Below are positions 46,439 through 59,300 of a stretch of 64,000 nt of DNA, piece after piece. The position numbers and the translations under genes were made by a program. The number at the start of each line of letters is the position of its first letter. The stretch's first letter is position 1. The notes below the pieces were generated by a model that did not search any database, had not been told where the DNA came from, and saw only the letters and a program-made list of their open reading frames with translations. Origin of the DNA: Cymbidium sinense. Taxonomy: Eukaryota; Streptophyta; Magnoliopsida; Asparagales; Orchidaceae. The stretch is taken from positions 82,341,095-82,405,094 of the forward strand of contig CM038228.1 of assembly GCA_021442155.1 (NCBI GenBank), in the 5' to 3' direction.

Positions 46439-49196
46439 AAATCTAAATCATTTTCAAAATATATGAATTAATTACCCAAACTAAAGTGTGTTACTTATAT
46501 CTTAGTTATAAGTTTGCATGTGAGTAAAATATAAGGATGTGCCTAGTGTAGGTTTTCCTTCTCTTCTCTTTAAGATAGTTTTGAATAGGATTTGGCAAGG
46601 TGTGCGGTTCACTGGAAAAGAATCTAACACTTGCCTAATTCCATATCCTATTCATTCCTATACTATCACTTAAGAAGGATACCTATGCTTGCACATATAA
46701 ATTGCATAAACAAAATGAATCAACTAATACAAATTTTTGCATGCTTTCTTTTCCATTCATTTCTTTTGTATATATGTTTGTATTTAAGGAAAGTGCTATA
46801 TTAGTCTGGACAACCCCAAGATTGTGAGGCTTTAGGTAGCCCTAAGTAAGACATGTACCTTCCTATGGTTAACAATGGTATCGTACTCACTTATGCCTTT
46901 CTTACCTTCATGTGTGCATGTGAAAATTTGATAAGAAATCCCTTTTCTACTTAATGAAAATCATGCATCATAAACTTCCAAATTTTCTTAAATGAATTGC
47001 TTAGCTTGCATCATAAAGTATGTTAAACATACTAATTTGTATGTATAGTTATGCTTAGGACTCATTCATATGCATGTTATACATGTTGGGAAAGAGATGA
47101 AGTGATGTATATTTTGTGAATTTAGTTCATTTTATTTAATCTTAAAATGCCTTTCTTTTTGAATAGGTTTGTTTAGAGTTCATCTAAACTTAGGATTAAT
47201 TAAAACACTTAATCAATAAATTCACTAAATAAAACCAAAACATGAATCTACTTTAGAAATTACTTAGGTTTGGGAAGGAAAGAGAAGTTCTCTTCTTTCC
47301 CTCTCTTTATAACTTAGTAATCAATTTCAAGATTCAGTTGAACCTAATCAAAACATAAAATAAAATCAATCCAAAATATTTAAATCACTTAAATGAAACC
47401 CTCCTCTAAGTTGAACATGCTTCACACTTAGAAATTTTAACTTAAAGTCATAGCTAAGCATACCACACAAACCCCCAAAGCACACACATTAGGCTAAGTC
47501 ACCACTTCTAGCTTTAGGTTTGGGTGGTGCATGATTTGGTGCTTGCTTTTATTTTGTGATATATGTTTTAGACTGGTTGTTAGGATGTAAGCTCATGGAA
47601 TAAATGGTAGGGTGATCTTAGTCTAACCATTATCTTCTATAGGGGATTGTGCTTAAGGGGCACTGTTATAAATAATGATATAAATGCTTTTAATGTATAG
47701 GTGCTTATCCTCCTAAGCATAATCTAATAGGCCTGGTGGACTTAGTCACCCATGTGTGGGGTGATAAGTCCAATATACATGCTTGGGATTTGGTGGTTTG
47801 TTTAGCTGACCTATATTTTGTTAAATCTAAATTATTTTTAAAATATATGAATCAATTACCCAAACTGAAAGCGTGTTACTTATATCTTAGTTATAAGTTT
47901 TCATGTGAGTAAAATATAAGGATGTGCTTAGTGTAGGTTTTCCTTCTCTTCTCTTTTAGTATAGTTTTGAATAGGATTTGGCAAGGTGTACGGTTCACTT
48001 GAAAGGAATCTAACACTTGCCTAATTCCATATCCTATTCATTCCTATTCTATCACTTAAGAAGGATACCTATTCTTGCACATATAAATTGCATAAACAAA
48101 ATAAGTCAACTAATACAAATTTTTGCATTCTTTCTTTTCCATTCATTTCTTTTGTACATATGTTTGTATTTAAGGAAAGTGGTATATTAGTCTGGACAAC
48201 CCCAAGATTGTGAGGCTTTAAGTAGCCTTAGCTTATCTTATACCTCTTTAACAATGCATGCTATACTCACTTATGCCTTTCTTACATTCATGTGTGCATG
48301 TGAAAATTGGATAAGAAATCTCTTTTCTACTTAATGAAAATCATGCATCATAAACTTCCAAATTTTCTTAAATGAATTGCTTAGCATGCATCATAAAGTG
48401 TGTTAAACATTCTCATTTGTATGTATAGATATGCTTAGGACTCATTCATATGCATGTTATACATGTTGGGAAAGAGATGAAGTGATGTATGTTTTCTGAA
48501 TTTAATTCATTTTATTTAATCTTAAAATGCCTTTCTTTTTGAATAGGTTTATTTAGAGTTCATCTAAACTTAGGATTAATTAAAACACTTAATCAAAACA
48601 TTCACTAAACAAAACCAAAATATGAATCTACTTTAGAAATTACTTAAAGGAAAGAGAAGTTCTCTTCTCTCTTTCCCTCTCTTATAACTTAGTAATCAAT
48701 TGTAGGATTCACTTGAACCTAATCAAAACATAAAATAAAATCAATCCAAAATAATTAAATCACTTAAATGAAACCCTCCTCTAAGTTGAACATGCTTCAC
48801 ACTTAGAAAATTCTAACTTAAATCCATAGCTAAGCATACCACACAAACCCCCAAAGCACACACATTAGGCTAAGTCACCACTTCTAGCTTTAGGTTAGGG
48901 CAGTGCATGGTTTGGTTTTTACTTTTATTTTGTGATATATATTTTATACTGGATGTTAAGATGTATGCTCGTACAATGAATGGTATGGCGATCTTAGTCT
49001 AACCATTATCTTTTATAGGGGATTGTGCTTAAGGGATGCTATAATAAATAATGTTATAAATGTTTTTGTTGTGCAGGTGCTTATACCCCTAAGCAATCCA
49101 ATAGGCTAGGTGGACTTAGTCACCCATGTGTGGGGTGATAAGTCCAATATACATGCTTGGGATTTGGTAGTTTTTTTAGCTTACCTTTATTTTGCA
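46439..49196. repeat. Tandem duplication of about 1385 bp in Z
   Basis: 46439-47822 and 47823-49196 are highly similar direct copies: TTAGTCTGGACAACCCC at 46801 and 48187; TATGCATGTTATACATGTTG near 47070 and 48450. Each holds one amplified-box unit. Other family members have this segment once. The high similarity suggests it is recent. Confidence 0.85.
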
Positions 49197-49469
49197 GGTG
49201 TTAGCTAGATTTACTTTTTCTTTTTTCATGTAAATTTTTGCAATTAGGATTTTGGAATGACTATTATGGAGATTAGGATGAGCATTGGTCATAATGTCTC
49301 ATCTTATGCACCATGTGAAGCCTTTGGAGCATCCACCTTCCAACCATCCAAAAGAAGGAACCGAAGAAGAAAGAAGAAAAGAAAATGAAGAAATGAAGTT
49401 TTAAGACCCCCATAACAATGAGTTCCTTACTTAATTGTATTTAATTCATTCATAATCCAGGTTGTATGA

Positions 49470-49488
49470 GGGTAGAGCTTGGCTACCC
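49470..49488 (-). other. Hairpin H3 of element Z
   Basis: Arms GGGTAG and CTACCC with a 7-base loop. Same as Y, and differing from V by a paired change. Confidence 0.55.
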
Positions 49489-50660
49489 AATTCATTTTTG
49501 GGTTTGTGCGGTGGTACCCAACCATAATAGCCTCTTATTCTTTTGTAATTAGCTTTATAAATTGACTAATGATTTGTTTAGCTTGTGCATTAAGTGGCAT
49601 CATTTTCCTAGTTTCTTCCTTGCTTTATGTATGGCTTGGATGTGGATTAGGCTCTTAGAAAAAAAATAAATCTTTTACCAAATTTAACAATTCAAAACCA
49701 AAAATAAAGAGCTCATAACCTCACCTAAAGCTTAGGTTAAAATCAAGATAAAAGAATTAGCAACCCCTTAGCTGGATGAGTACTTTTTTTATAACATCAT
49801 GTATAAATATATCTTGTTTCACTCTTGATTGAAGGGCTTCCACCTTCGCCAGAGAAACTTAGCTTGACCTTTGAGAGCCATGGTGGAAACACACCTCCTC
49901 CCTTCTCACTGATTTTGGCCAATAACCTTATTTCTCATGCATTAGGTATATGAATCCTATTAGCCTGAGTCAAAATGGTTGTCAAAAAATAAAAATAAAA
50001 TGAAATATGAATTGCATTAGATTTAGGTCATTTGATGTATACCCTTACATGATCTAGTCTCTTTAGGGAGCGAGTTTAAGGACTTAGTCTCTTTCTAAAT
50101 AAACAATAGCCTAGCTATCTTACATAAAGTATAAGACTTGCCTACATGAATTTAAAATCATAGGAGGAGCTAGTTTGCAGACACTCCCATGCGATTGTAA
50201 GTCCAAGTAGTCAAGTGGTTTGTCCACACTTATGGAGGCAAACCAAATACCCATTTTTTCCTTAGATTTAGGTTATTCTTTCGGCCCTCGCCAAAGCTCC
50301 CTAGATTTAGGTTCTGAGATTTCTTCTCCCCTCTGTGGGCCATAAGCTTAAATCATCACCTTAGGAATTTCCATAATTATGTGTTATGGAATCATAAACC
50401 CTAAATTTATAATAAAAAATTCAACTCAAGCAAATTAAATCAATTTCAAAAATGTAAAACCCAACCATAGGATAGTTTGAGATGCTCACTGGGTTTCCTA
50501 TCATCGTGGGTATCCCCCACTTATCTTTCTTTTGGTTTCGATAATAACTCCCTCTCTTTGATAAATCTCATTTGATCTTTCAAAATAAACTAATCGATTG
50601 ATAGTCCTACCTTTTGAAATCTTTGGAGACAATGATTATTTACCTTAATCGAGAGTATTT

Positions 50661-50714
50661 CTAAGGGATCCCGTCCCTTAGGATGTAATTAACTATGGGG
50701 GCTTGCCCCTGTAG
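50661..50714 (-). other. Hairpins H2 and H1 of element Z
   Basis: H2: CTAAGGGAT (50661-50669) and GTCCCTTAG (50673-50681), 8 of 9 paired, with G-C where Y has A-T. H1: CTATGGGGGC and GCCCCTGTAG around TT (50693-50714); the inner GGGGC/GCCCC is perfect and has G-C where Y2 has A-T. Confidence 0.65.
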
Positions 50715-51054
50715 GGAACTTAACAAACCCAGTTTAAAATAAACCTTACTTTACTTTTCCATGTAAAGTAGGGGAAGAATCTCTGGTACATATGCATACT
50801 TATTATCCTTTGGAGTCCTTATTTGAGTGATTAGGTCCATTGTAGGGTGGTGACTTCTATCTTTTGAGATAGTACACCTCTCCTCAATGTCATACTCGAT
50901 CACCTTAATAAGAACTTCTATGGATCTATGGTATCCCAAAAAGGAATATATTCTTTTATATATTTCTGTTTTCATTTATCCTTTTTTTCCTGAAAGGGAG
51001 AGGGGATAGATGAGGGCAAGAAAAATATAAAAGAATATTTTTCACCATAAAAGT

Positions 51055-54000
51055 GTTATAAGGAGAAGGAAGAGGATTACCCTCTTTTTTTCCTACCTTA
51101 AGCCACTTTGTAAAGCCTATTAATTTGATTTAGTTATCTTTAGTGAATGGCTTATTAGATGATTTTTAATTCATCTTAAGTTTAGGTTCACTTTGAATAA
51201 CTCTATTCAATATGAAAGGCATCTTAAGATTAATCAAATTGAAGTACTATCACATGACATATATCAAACCATTCCTTTCCATCACATGTAACATGCATAT
51301 GATTTAATTCTAAGTGTATTTATACATACAACATGTTTTAACATACTTAAATGATGAATTTATATGTGTATTTCAAATTTACCTTGTCATTTGACTGAAT
51401 TATTTAGTGTATGTAAGTTTAAAGCACTATCCACTTTCTTATACAAAAATACATAAGAGTGAAATTAAATAGGTACATGTCGTTGTTAAACCAAGGAAGT
51501 GTGGTAATCAAATGACCTCTTTAGGTCTACTTAAAGTCTTGTATTCCCAGGATATCCAGACTATATACCCATCGCATTCAAACATCTATAAATTCACATA
51601 CATAACATAGGAAAGAGAGCTCCAAATCACATGATTAGATAATTCAATCATCTAACCAATTATGAATGCATGTATTTTTAAATAGAAAAGAGGATTATCA
51701 TTCTCTAATTAAATATACACATGGATGTATAAAAGACATAAACAAGTACGCGTTTTTCTTAACATGAAATGTATTTATAATTAAAATGAAATTCATGAAA
51801 GACATTTTCTTTGAATTATGATGTATATGATTCTCTATTTTCTAATGTTAGAATACATAAGGATGAAATCAAGTGGGCATGTGCCATTGTTAAACCAGGG
51901 AAGTGAGGTAATCAAATGACCACCTTGGGGCTACTTAAAGCCTCGTATTCTCGGGATGTCCAGACTATATACCCATTACCATTCAAACCTATATAAACCA
52001 ACATATGAATAAAGGAAAGAGGCCTTAACATTCATATACTTAAGTTATAAGCACATACACTTCTTATGTATTTGTAGGTAACATCACTATACATGTCATT
52101 ATTCATTTAAAAGCTTTTGAAAAATACATTTGAATTTAATGTGATAATAGCCACACTTAAATTAAGTTAAATCAACACATGCAAGCTTGATATAGAAGAA
52201 ATTTCATTTTGATTTAGTTATTTTTGAAAAGAAACGAAGGCATGAAACCAAATGACATAAAATATTTAATAAATAATAAATACAATGATTCAATCAATCA
52301 AACTAATTTCTATGGAAAATCACATTAAATAAACCCATTTAAAGAATTTCAAAGTTCCTTTATCAATTTAGTTTTGAATCTTTGTTTTGATTTAAGGAGG
52401 AGGAGAACTCATCATTTGTTATTATAAACCCTATTCTTGCATTAGTGATTTGATTTAGTTTAAGAAGAAGTAATTAGGTGAATTTTAAGAATTCATTAAG
52501 TTGAATTCTTAATTAAGTCAATCAACCCTTACCTATGTTACCTTAAACTAATTAACTAAATAATTATGAGCCAAAATGATTTGCAAGGAAAATAAATTTG
52601 CAATGATATTAAGAAATAAGGAGGCTTAATGCAATTGGCTTATAATTAATAATTAATTAGGCTAAGAAACTTAATTAGGTACTCTTATGGCTTTCCCACA
52701 CATGTGGATTAACCATAATTTCCTTAAGCCCTATATGTTATTAAACACATAAAGATTTACCCAAGATTTAATTAATTAGGTTTTGATGTGATTATGATTT
52801 GATCAATTGATTAATTAATTAATTAAACCTTTAATAAATCCCATTTAAATTAATTTTCATCTTAAATGGATTGGACTTAGGGAAAAGGTTAGGAAAGAGG
52901 TCTTAACCCCATTCCCCTTGTCCATTTACTGTTCAACAGTGACTAGCAAACTTAATTAATTATTTTTTTATTGTTTATGAGATTATTTAATTAATTAGAT
53001 TAATTAAGAGAGTGATTAAGGCTTAAATAATTAATTATCCCAATTAACTAAGAAATAAACCCCAAGAAAATTATGAGAGGTAGAGGACATCCCATTAAAC
53101 TAACCCACCAAATTTGAGAGCAATTAATTTTCAATTAAACTCACCTCTACACTTAGAATTAATTTTAAATAATTTTCCTCTGAAATACCTTTAAATTGAG
53201 TATTTATTTATATTTTTTAATTTTTCTATGATTTGTTATAAATTATAGAAGTTTCAGCCATTAAAATCTATTAATTGGCCCTAATTAAGCCTAATCTCAT
53301 CGATGACATGTAAACCGCTAATGTGGCATGCTTTCCATGTGGTGCCACAGGATTGATCACTTAAACATGTCCGACTCAACGCTGACGTGGCTGGCAGCAG
53401 ACGCGCTTTCATCTATGATGTCTTATCTCGGATTAGATGGCACAGATCAATCTCGTGGTTCCTTAAGGGATTAAATCAAGATTTAATTAGTGAATAATCA
53501 TGACTGTCCATTCTAATCATGTGGAATGTACTATGCATGATCCATCATCACACGAATGAGAGAAGATGAAGGTCGTCTGCCATTTCCCACTTGATTCAAG
53601 CTCACCTGAGCTCAAATGAACTTCAAACAGATCCCTTCACGCGAAGGATCCAAAGGGATCCAATGGCTAAGATCACATGGCATGCAAGTTTCCTTCAAAA
53701 AACTCAAAGCATTTTTCACTAAAATCATTTGGAATTACCGAGCTCACCGGTATAATTGACAGGAAGCTTTGTCTAGTAGAAGCCATTGAGCGGATTGGAA
53801 TTCCTCATCGTTCACTCAGAAGGCCATGAACCAACAATTTGGAGCTCATTTCTAATCGAAGTCGCATGTCTGGGGGTCAGAGGGCATAGGACGTGATTCA
53901 TTCTTGCTCGACGGAGTATGGAGATGGTGTGTGTGAAGTTACTTTGGGTTTGGTGAAGAAATGGGGAAGTTGGACTGAGTGAGGCCTAGCTCTACTTCGG

Positions 54001-56288
54001 CTTAAAGGGAACCGGCAATAGGGGAGCTCATGAAGCTTGGAAACGGATATAGGGAATTCATCTTTGGCTGTTAGGGATCTCTGAGGTTCGAATGACTCGG
54101 TTTGGATCAAATTGGAGGGGCATACCCCCTGCTCTGTTGGATTAGATGGTTCATATTCATTTGACTTCAAATGGTCATCTGGCTATCGGGGGTGGCTGTG
54201 GGTGACAGGAAATCATCCTAAGTGGCTTGATTTAAGTGGCCAAGGGTAAGGGAGTGGCTGCCAAAGTGGGATGGTGGTTGTCCTTGGGTATCAAATGTGC
54301 CAATGGGGGACGTGAGGTGAGTCCACCTCCCCATGGGTCATGATCAACCTAACCACCTCTTGGGTCTAGTTGGGCAGTGTCCTAGGTGCCTAGGTGGACA
54401 ATTGGGAGAGTGCCAAATGGCAAAGGAATGGAAATGACCACTTACATGGGTGATTTGTCTCATGTGATACCCTTGACCTAAAGGTAGAATATTCATTTGG
54501 AATTAAATCTAAATTGGGCAGATTTGAAATGAGTCAAAAGTGGGAACCCAAATTTCAAGTGATTTGAAGTTTATTTGATTAGGTTTGGCTCAATTTGGCT
54601 CAAATGGGTCAAATTGGGTTAGGTTGGGTCAAGTTCACCAATTGGTCAAATTGAGTCAAACCAAAGGTTTGGTTAAGTTCATATGATCATTTGGGATGTT
54701 TTGGTTCAATTGGTTTGATTTAGTTTGGCTTGGATTTAATTTTGGCTCATTTGAGTTCATTTAGGTCAAATGAGTTAAGTTGACCAATTTGACCAAATTG
54801 ACCAAATTGGCTTGGGTTAGGTGTTGGTTTGGGTTTAGTTGACCAATTGAAGATGATTGTAGGCTTTGGTTTCAATTAATTTATATTTGGTTTTGATTTA
54901 GACCAATTTGACCCTTTAGGTCAATTTGGGCTAAGTAGGTTAATTGGGTTCAATTGATCAAATTTGGTTCAATTAAGGCTTTGGACAAGTTCAACGATCA
55001 ATTCTGAATAAACTTGAGCCATTGGTTGCAATCAATTTGGTTTATATTTTGATTTGACATAATTTGGTCTTTTAGGTCAATTTGGGTCAACTTGGGTCAA
55101 GAGGGCCAATTGGGTTTAGTTTGGCTCAACTGAAAATTAAGTCATGTTCAAATATTGATTTTGAGTTGATTTGAATCATTGGTTTCAAGGGATTTGGCTT
55201 AGGTTGCAATTTGGCTAGTTTGGGTTCATATGGGTTAAGAAGGTTGACTTGCTTAAAGGACCAAGTTGACTTGTTTTGACCCAATTTGCAACAATTGATC
55301 AACCTAAGGTGATCAACAATCTTCATAGCAGGTTTAGGTAGGCTTGGTTCAATCCAATTTGGGTTGAATTGAAACTTGGTTCAAATAGGTCAAATTGGTC
55401 ACTTTGGGTCAAGTGGGCTAATTAGGCTTAGTTGAGTTGATTTTGGGTTGAGTTTGGATTTAGTTGAGTTTATATATGAGTTTAGGATTGATATATAAAT
55501 TCAATTGCAATTTATTTGAGTTTGGATGAGTTTTGGTTCATTTAGATATTTCAAGTCAAATGGGATAGGTTAAGTTTGACTTGGGTTGATTTTGGTTTGG
55601 CTTGATGATTGTAGATTTTATTTATATTTGGAATGATGATAATTGAAGGAATAATTGATTCATGAGAAAATCTATTGAATTGGGTTTGAATTGAGTGGAT
55701 TTTTGGCTAAGTTTATGGAAATGGTATATTTGGCTTAAGAAGAATCTTGATTAAGTTTGATTTAGTTTTGATCATTTGAATATAGATTTGATTTATATTT
55801 GGGAAGATAATTGAATATATAAATTGATTATTGGAAACTCAATTGAGTTTGAAGTGATTTGAAGGGAAATTTGGCTAAGCTCATTAAGGTAGGTCATAGG
55901 GCTTAAGGAAGGATTTGATTTAGTTTAATTTAGTTTGATTTAGTTTTGATCATTTGGATATGTAGTTCATTTATATTTGTGAAGATGATTGACGATTTGA
56001 TTGATTATAAGTTTTAATCATTTGATTTGGATGATGAGTTAAATTTGAGGTTTGGTTATAGCTTAAGAAGGCGAACATATGTTGGGTTTAAGCTATAGAA
56101 TAGATAGATGATCCTAATCCCTAAGGCATAACCTAATCCTATGGTTAACACTTCTAAGTCTCTAGGCTTAGGTTAAGTGTTTACCTAATTGCTAGAGGTG
56201 TCTTATGACTAGGGAAGTCTTAGTGTCTAGAAGACTCCTAAGTCTAAGATGGGAAGATTGAATCCTCACTCCAAAAGTGAGGTCAACA
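51055..56288 (+). mobile_element. Giant LTR-like element W, 3' part
   Basis: W resumes after the Z TSD with GTTATAAGGAGAAGGAAGAG, matching X2 at 26578. Contains two amplified-box units (51475-51575, 51880-51980), the GC-richer zone (53280-54480), the GGTCAA zone (54480-55440), A/T-rich repeats (55610-56000) and the end GAGGTCAACA at 56288. The two W segments total about 7142 bp. The frame at 53898-54170 lies in the GC-richer zone and shows no domain. Confidence 0.8.
54480..55440. repeat. GGTCAA array in W
   Basis: Counterpart of 7740-8480, with GGTCAA and TTGACC words throughout and a cluster at 54600-54800. Confidence 0.7.
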
Positions 56289-57400
56289 ATGTTATTATTA
56301 AAAGTTCTTCCATTGAATTCCTAATGGTACAACAATCAATAAGATACTTCTTCACCCTTTATTATCATCTTATTAAGTTGATACTTAAGAACTTTGTAAC
56401 TCTTAGTATTATGATCATAATCATTATGATAAATATAAAACTTAGACTTATCATAGTCTTCTTTTAGCTTTTTCATTAATGTTGATCACTTGAAATATTT
56501 TTTATTTTGAATCACCATAAATATTACAAGTGGCTTATTTAGAATAGATACATGGACATTTAAATATCTTGATGGATGCAAAGCTAGTTGATGCCTCCTA
56601 AGATCCATGGAATTTTTTTTTGTAATAACTCTATTGGTCAATGAGATTAGTTAATTTAATTTTTCTCTCTAAATAAAAAAAATACTATTGTTGTTTTTTT
56701 TATTATTTTTATTATTGCTATTATTATTTTTGTTATTATTTTCCTAGTTATTCATTTTTTTGATAGGTTAAGAGTGTGATCTTATTATTAGGTTCTCAAA
56801 ACACAATGAAATTTTTTAATATTTTATTTTACATATTTTCTATTGATTCCTCCATGTTAACCATACAATTCTTTGCCATTAAGAATTTAATGTTTCACAG
56901 CTTTAATCATAATATGAAAGCAATTTTAGTAAGTGATTTTTCATTATATGTTACCTCATCAGAGTTAATATTGAATATATTCATAGAATCTCTTAAGCAC
57001 TTGCCCCTCTTTTTTTGATACAAAAGGGTGACTAAGAGGTCGTTCATAAATTTTTTAATATTGAGAACTATGCTAGAAATAAAGAATAAAATTTCTCATA
57101 AGATCTAATAGTTAAGTAAGATAGATCGTTGAACCATCTTTATGTTTTATCCATGAAGATGGTAATAAAAAAAACTCTTCACTTGATATCATTTGAAATG
57201 TTGTAAAGAGAGAAAATTCTCAAATATATCCAAGTGATTAGTGAAGTTAGTAATTCTATCATAAGTTGAGGAGCTTTAAACTTTTGTAAAATAAGATTCT
57301 TTAGAACTTCAAGAGTAAAAGTAGAGTTATTTATCAGAAATCTTAAACGAGTAGGGTTATAAATGAGTTGAGTCAAGAGCACTGCGTTGTTCAAATTCAT
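56289..57400 (-). pseudogene. Tat-lineage Ty3/gypsy Gag relic
   Basis: Minus strand, broken by stops and frameshifts. From the N-terminal side: KFKAPQL (residues 40-46 of the open stretch 57400-57179), matching the F(K/R).P....YDG.TDP start of Tat Gag; GKCLRDSMNIFN (about 57007-56972), matching the GESLR.Y..RFN motif; then FYIYHNDYDHNT followed by KYQLNKMIIKG (about 56445-56370), matching the H.D.GHDTE.C...LK.QIE.LI..G region, with its Cys and Gly lost. Gag continues into the relic at 39957 once W is removed. The 5' LTR of this element should lie to the right, but I could not identify it. The plus-strand frames at 56249-56467 and 56776-57018 are shadows. Confidence 0.75.
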
Positions 57401-57678
57401 TTATTTATTTTCTTTTTGAGTTTATGTCAAGCTTTTTGAATTTCAAATTTTATTCAAGCTTGTTCATTAATTTTAAAATTGAGTTCAATCTTAATTAATT
57501 ATTTATAAATTTTAAAAATTGTAAACATGTAGCCTGATTGTTAGACATAATTGGATTTGTAGAGTTTAATAAAAATTGGCATAATTTATTAGGTTTTATT
57601 TAAAGTATTTAGTGAAGTTTATATATGAATGTAAAATTTATTTAAATACACATCTTTAAATATTTATTTGTTATTTTC

Positions 57679-57680
<2 letters not shown>

Positions 57681-57733
<53 letters not shown>
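57681..57733. repeat. (TA)n microsatellite, about 26 units
   Basis: Uninterrupted TA run. Confidence 0.95.
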
Positions 57734-57739
<6 letters not shown>

Positions 57740-57748
57740 CATACAAAA

Positions 57749-57794
57749 ATTTAAATGAACAAGCAAGTCAATATTCAAGCTTGTTCATTTAAAT
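57749..57794. repeat. Perfect 16-bp inverted repeat
   Basis: ATTTAAATGAACAAGC (57749-57764) and GCTTGTTCATTTAAAT (57779-57794) flank a 14-base spacer. It may be one end of a small inverted-repeat transposon, but I could not define a second end. Confidence 0.7.
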
Positions 57795-59300
57795 AATGAG
57801 CTTTTAAGATTTTGTTTAACCTTGTTTAATTATATGAATACGCAAATACAAATATGTTTTATATCAATAAGTATTGAGTTGTTTATCAAGTAGATTTATT
57901 CATTTATAGCCTTATAAATAAGTAAGTAGAGAAAATAATATTTTTAATTATACTATCATTATTCTCATGAAAATTAATAAAAGTTTGTACTAGTAACATA
58001 TTGGTGATTTATAGTATCATTGATTGTCTTAATAAAGATAAGTAATGTATCCCATCAAACTTGACTTTAATATGCTCTCACGAAGTGATGGAGTTAGAAA
58101 TTATTTTTTTTCTTAAAATGGGAATATATAAACAACTTTATTATTTGGAGATAGTAAAAATTTAACTTTTACTAAAAATATCAAATAGCCAAGCTTATTT
58201 ACTTATATTTTTTATATATAAAGAATTATTAAAAATTTAGAGCGAGGTACATAACTCCTCATGGCCCACTTAAATTTACTCTTGCTTTTAGGTAAAAAAA
58301 GTATTTTTATTGGATAGTTCACTCTTGATGGTTAAAGAGGATGTTCCTAGCCTTAAAAAAAACATAACTTAAATAATATTATTATTGTTGTTATTATTAT
58401 CAACCATTATTACTTCTAGAGATTAAATACATTTTCATATATGATGCTAAAGATTTGAATGTAGAAACTTGCTCAAATTGAAATGAGGGAAATTAAGATT
58501 GAGAATAATTGTGTTTGAGATACTTAACAAGGAGATAAAATAATAATAAAATAAAATAAGGGTTGACAAAAAGGTTCAAGTGGTTTGATTGTGTAACTTA
58601 TTACACTTTGCCATGAACCTATATTAGTATTTACTAAATGAGAAGGTAATAATACATGAGTATTTATGTATGAAAATAAGGGTTCATAGATAATCTACAT
58701 GAAAGTGCGTTATTAGTCATGTGTTTATATTTAATGCTAATAAATGCCTACTGAGAATTTTGATTATTGTTATTTATATTAATGCTTATTCTCAAAAGAA
58801 GAAGGACAAAAGAGATATAACATTAATCTTTAGCATCTATAAATGTTTTGAATTAATTTATATCTTATAATGTTTATCTTATTCATGTTATATGTGTATC
58901 ATCTACCTTCAATAAATTTATGACATATTTGAATTCATTGTCTTTTAACATTAATGCCCATGATTCTTCCAAGAGAAATTATAGTAGTTGATAATTACTC
59001 ACGTAACTTTGTATTTGTAAGACAATTTCTAAGAGAATTTTTTATTTTTTATTTTTAAAAGATACTTCCCATGAGCTTGTTGAAGAGCTTTTCAAAGAGA
59101 AATTGTAATAGAAAGTAAAATACCTTGGTATTTACTTTTGAACATTATATATTATTTGTTTGATCATGATGGTAACAGACAGTTAGTAGATTTATAAGGG
59201 TTACCTTTATCATTCTTAAATTTCCAGTCAAAGAATGTAAGCCTCATTATTTTTGGGAAATATATCAAACATAGCTCACAAATGTGGTTAAAGATATTAC

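Larger units (their letters stand above)
41866..51049 (-). mobile_element. Giant LTR-like element Z, complete, nested in W
   Basis: 9184 bp, or about 7800 without its internal duplication. The plus strand starts TGTTGACCTC at 41866 and ends TTTTCACCATA at 51049 (in element orientation TATGGTG...GAGGTCAACA). TSD TAAGT (41861-41865) against AAAGT (51050-51054), one difference. It is the only copy whose whole length, apart from the duplication, is unbroken, so it serves as the reference for the others. Order on the plus strand: terminal box; four 165-bp repeats (42240-42790); TTGACC zone (43010-43880); GC-richer zone (44200-45230); AT-rich middle; duplicated segment (46439-49196); H3 (49470-49488); H2/H1 (50661-50714). 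The frames at 43679-43975 and 50751-50975 are not convincing genes. Confidence 0.85.
57401..59300. other. AT-rich gene-free stretch
   Basis: No gene or recognisable domain. Likely older transposon debris, possibly including the leader or LTR of the Tat relic. Contains a TA microsatellite, a perfect inverted repeat (57749-57794) and many TAA/TTA-rich runs. A short direct repeat, ATTCAAGCTTGTTCATT, occurs near 57453 and again near 57774. Confidence 0.5.

Noticed and set aside
53898..54170. 90-codon minus-strand frame in W
   Set aside because: No domain and no conservation in the equivalent zones of X2 or Z.
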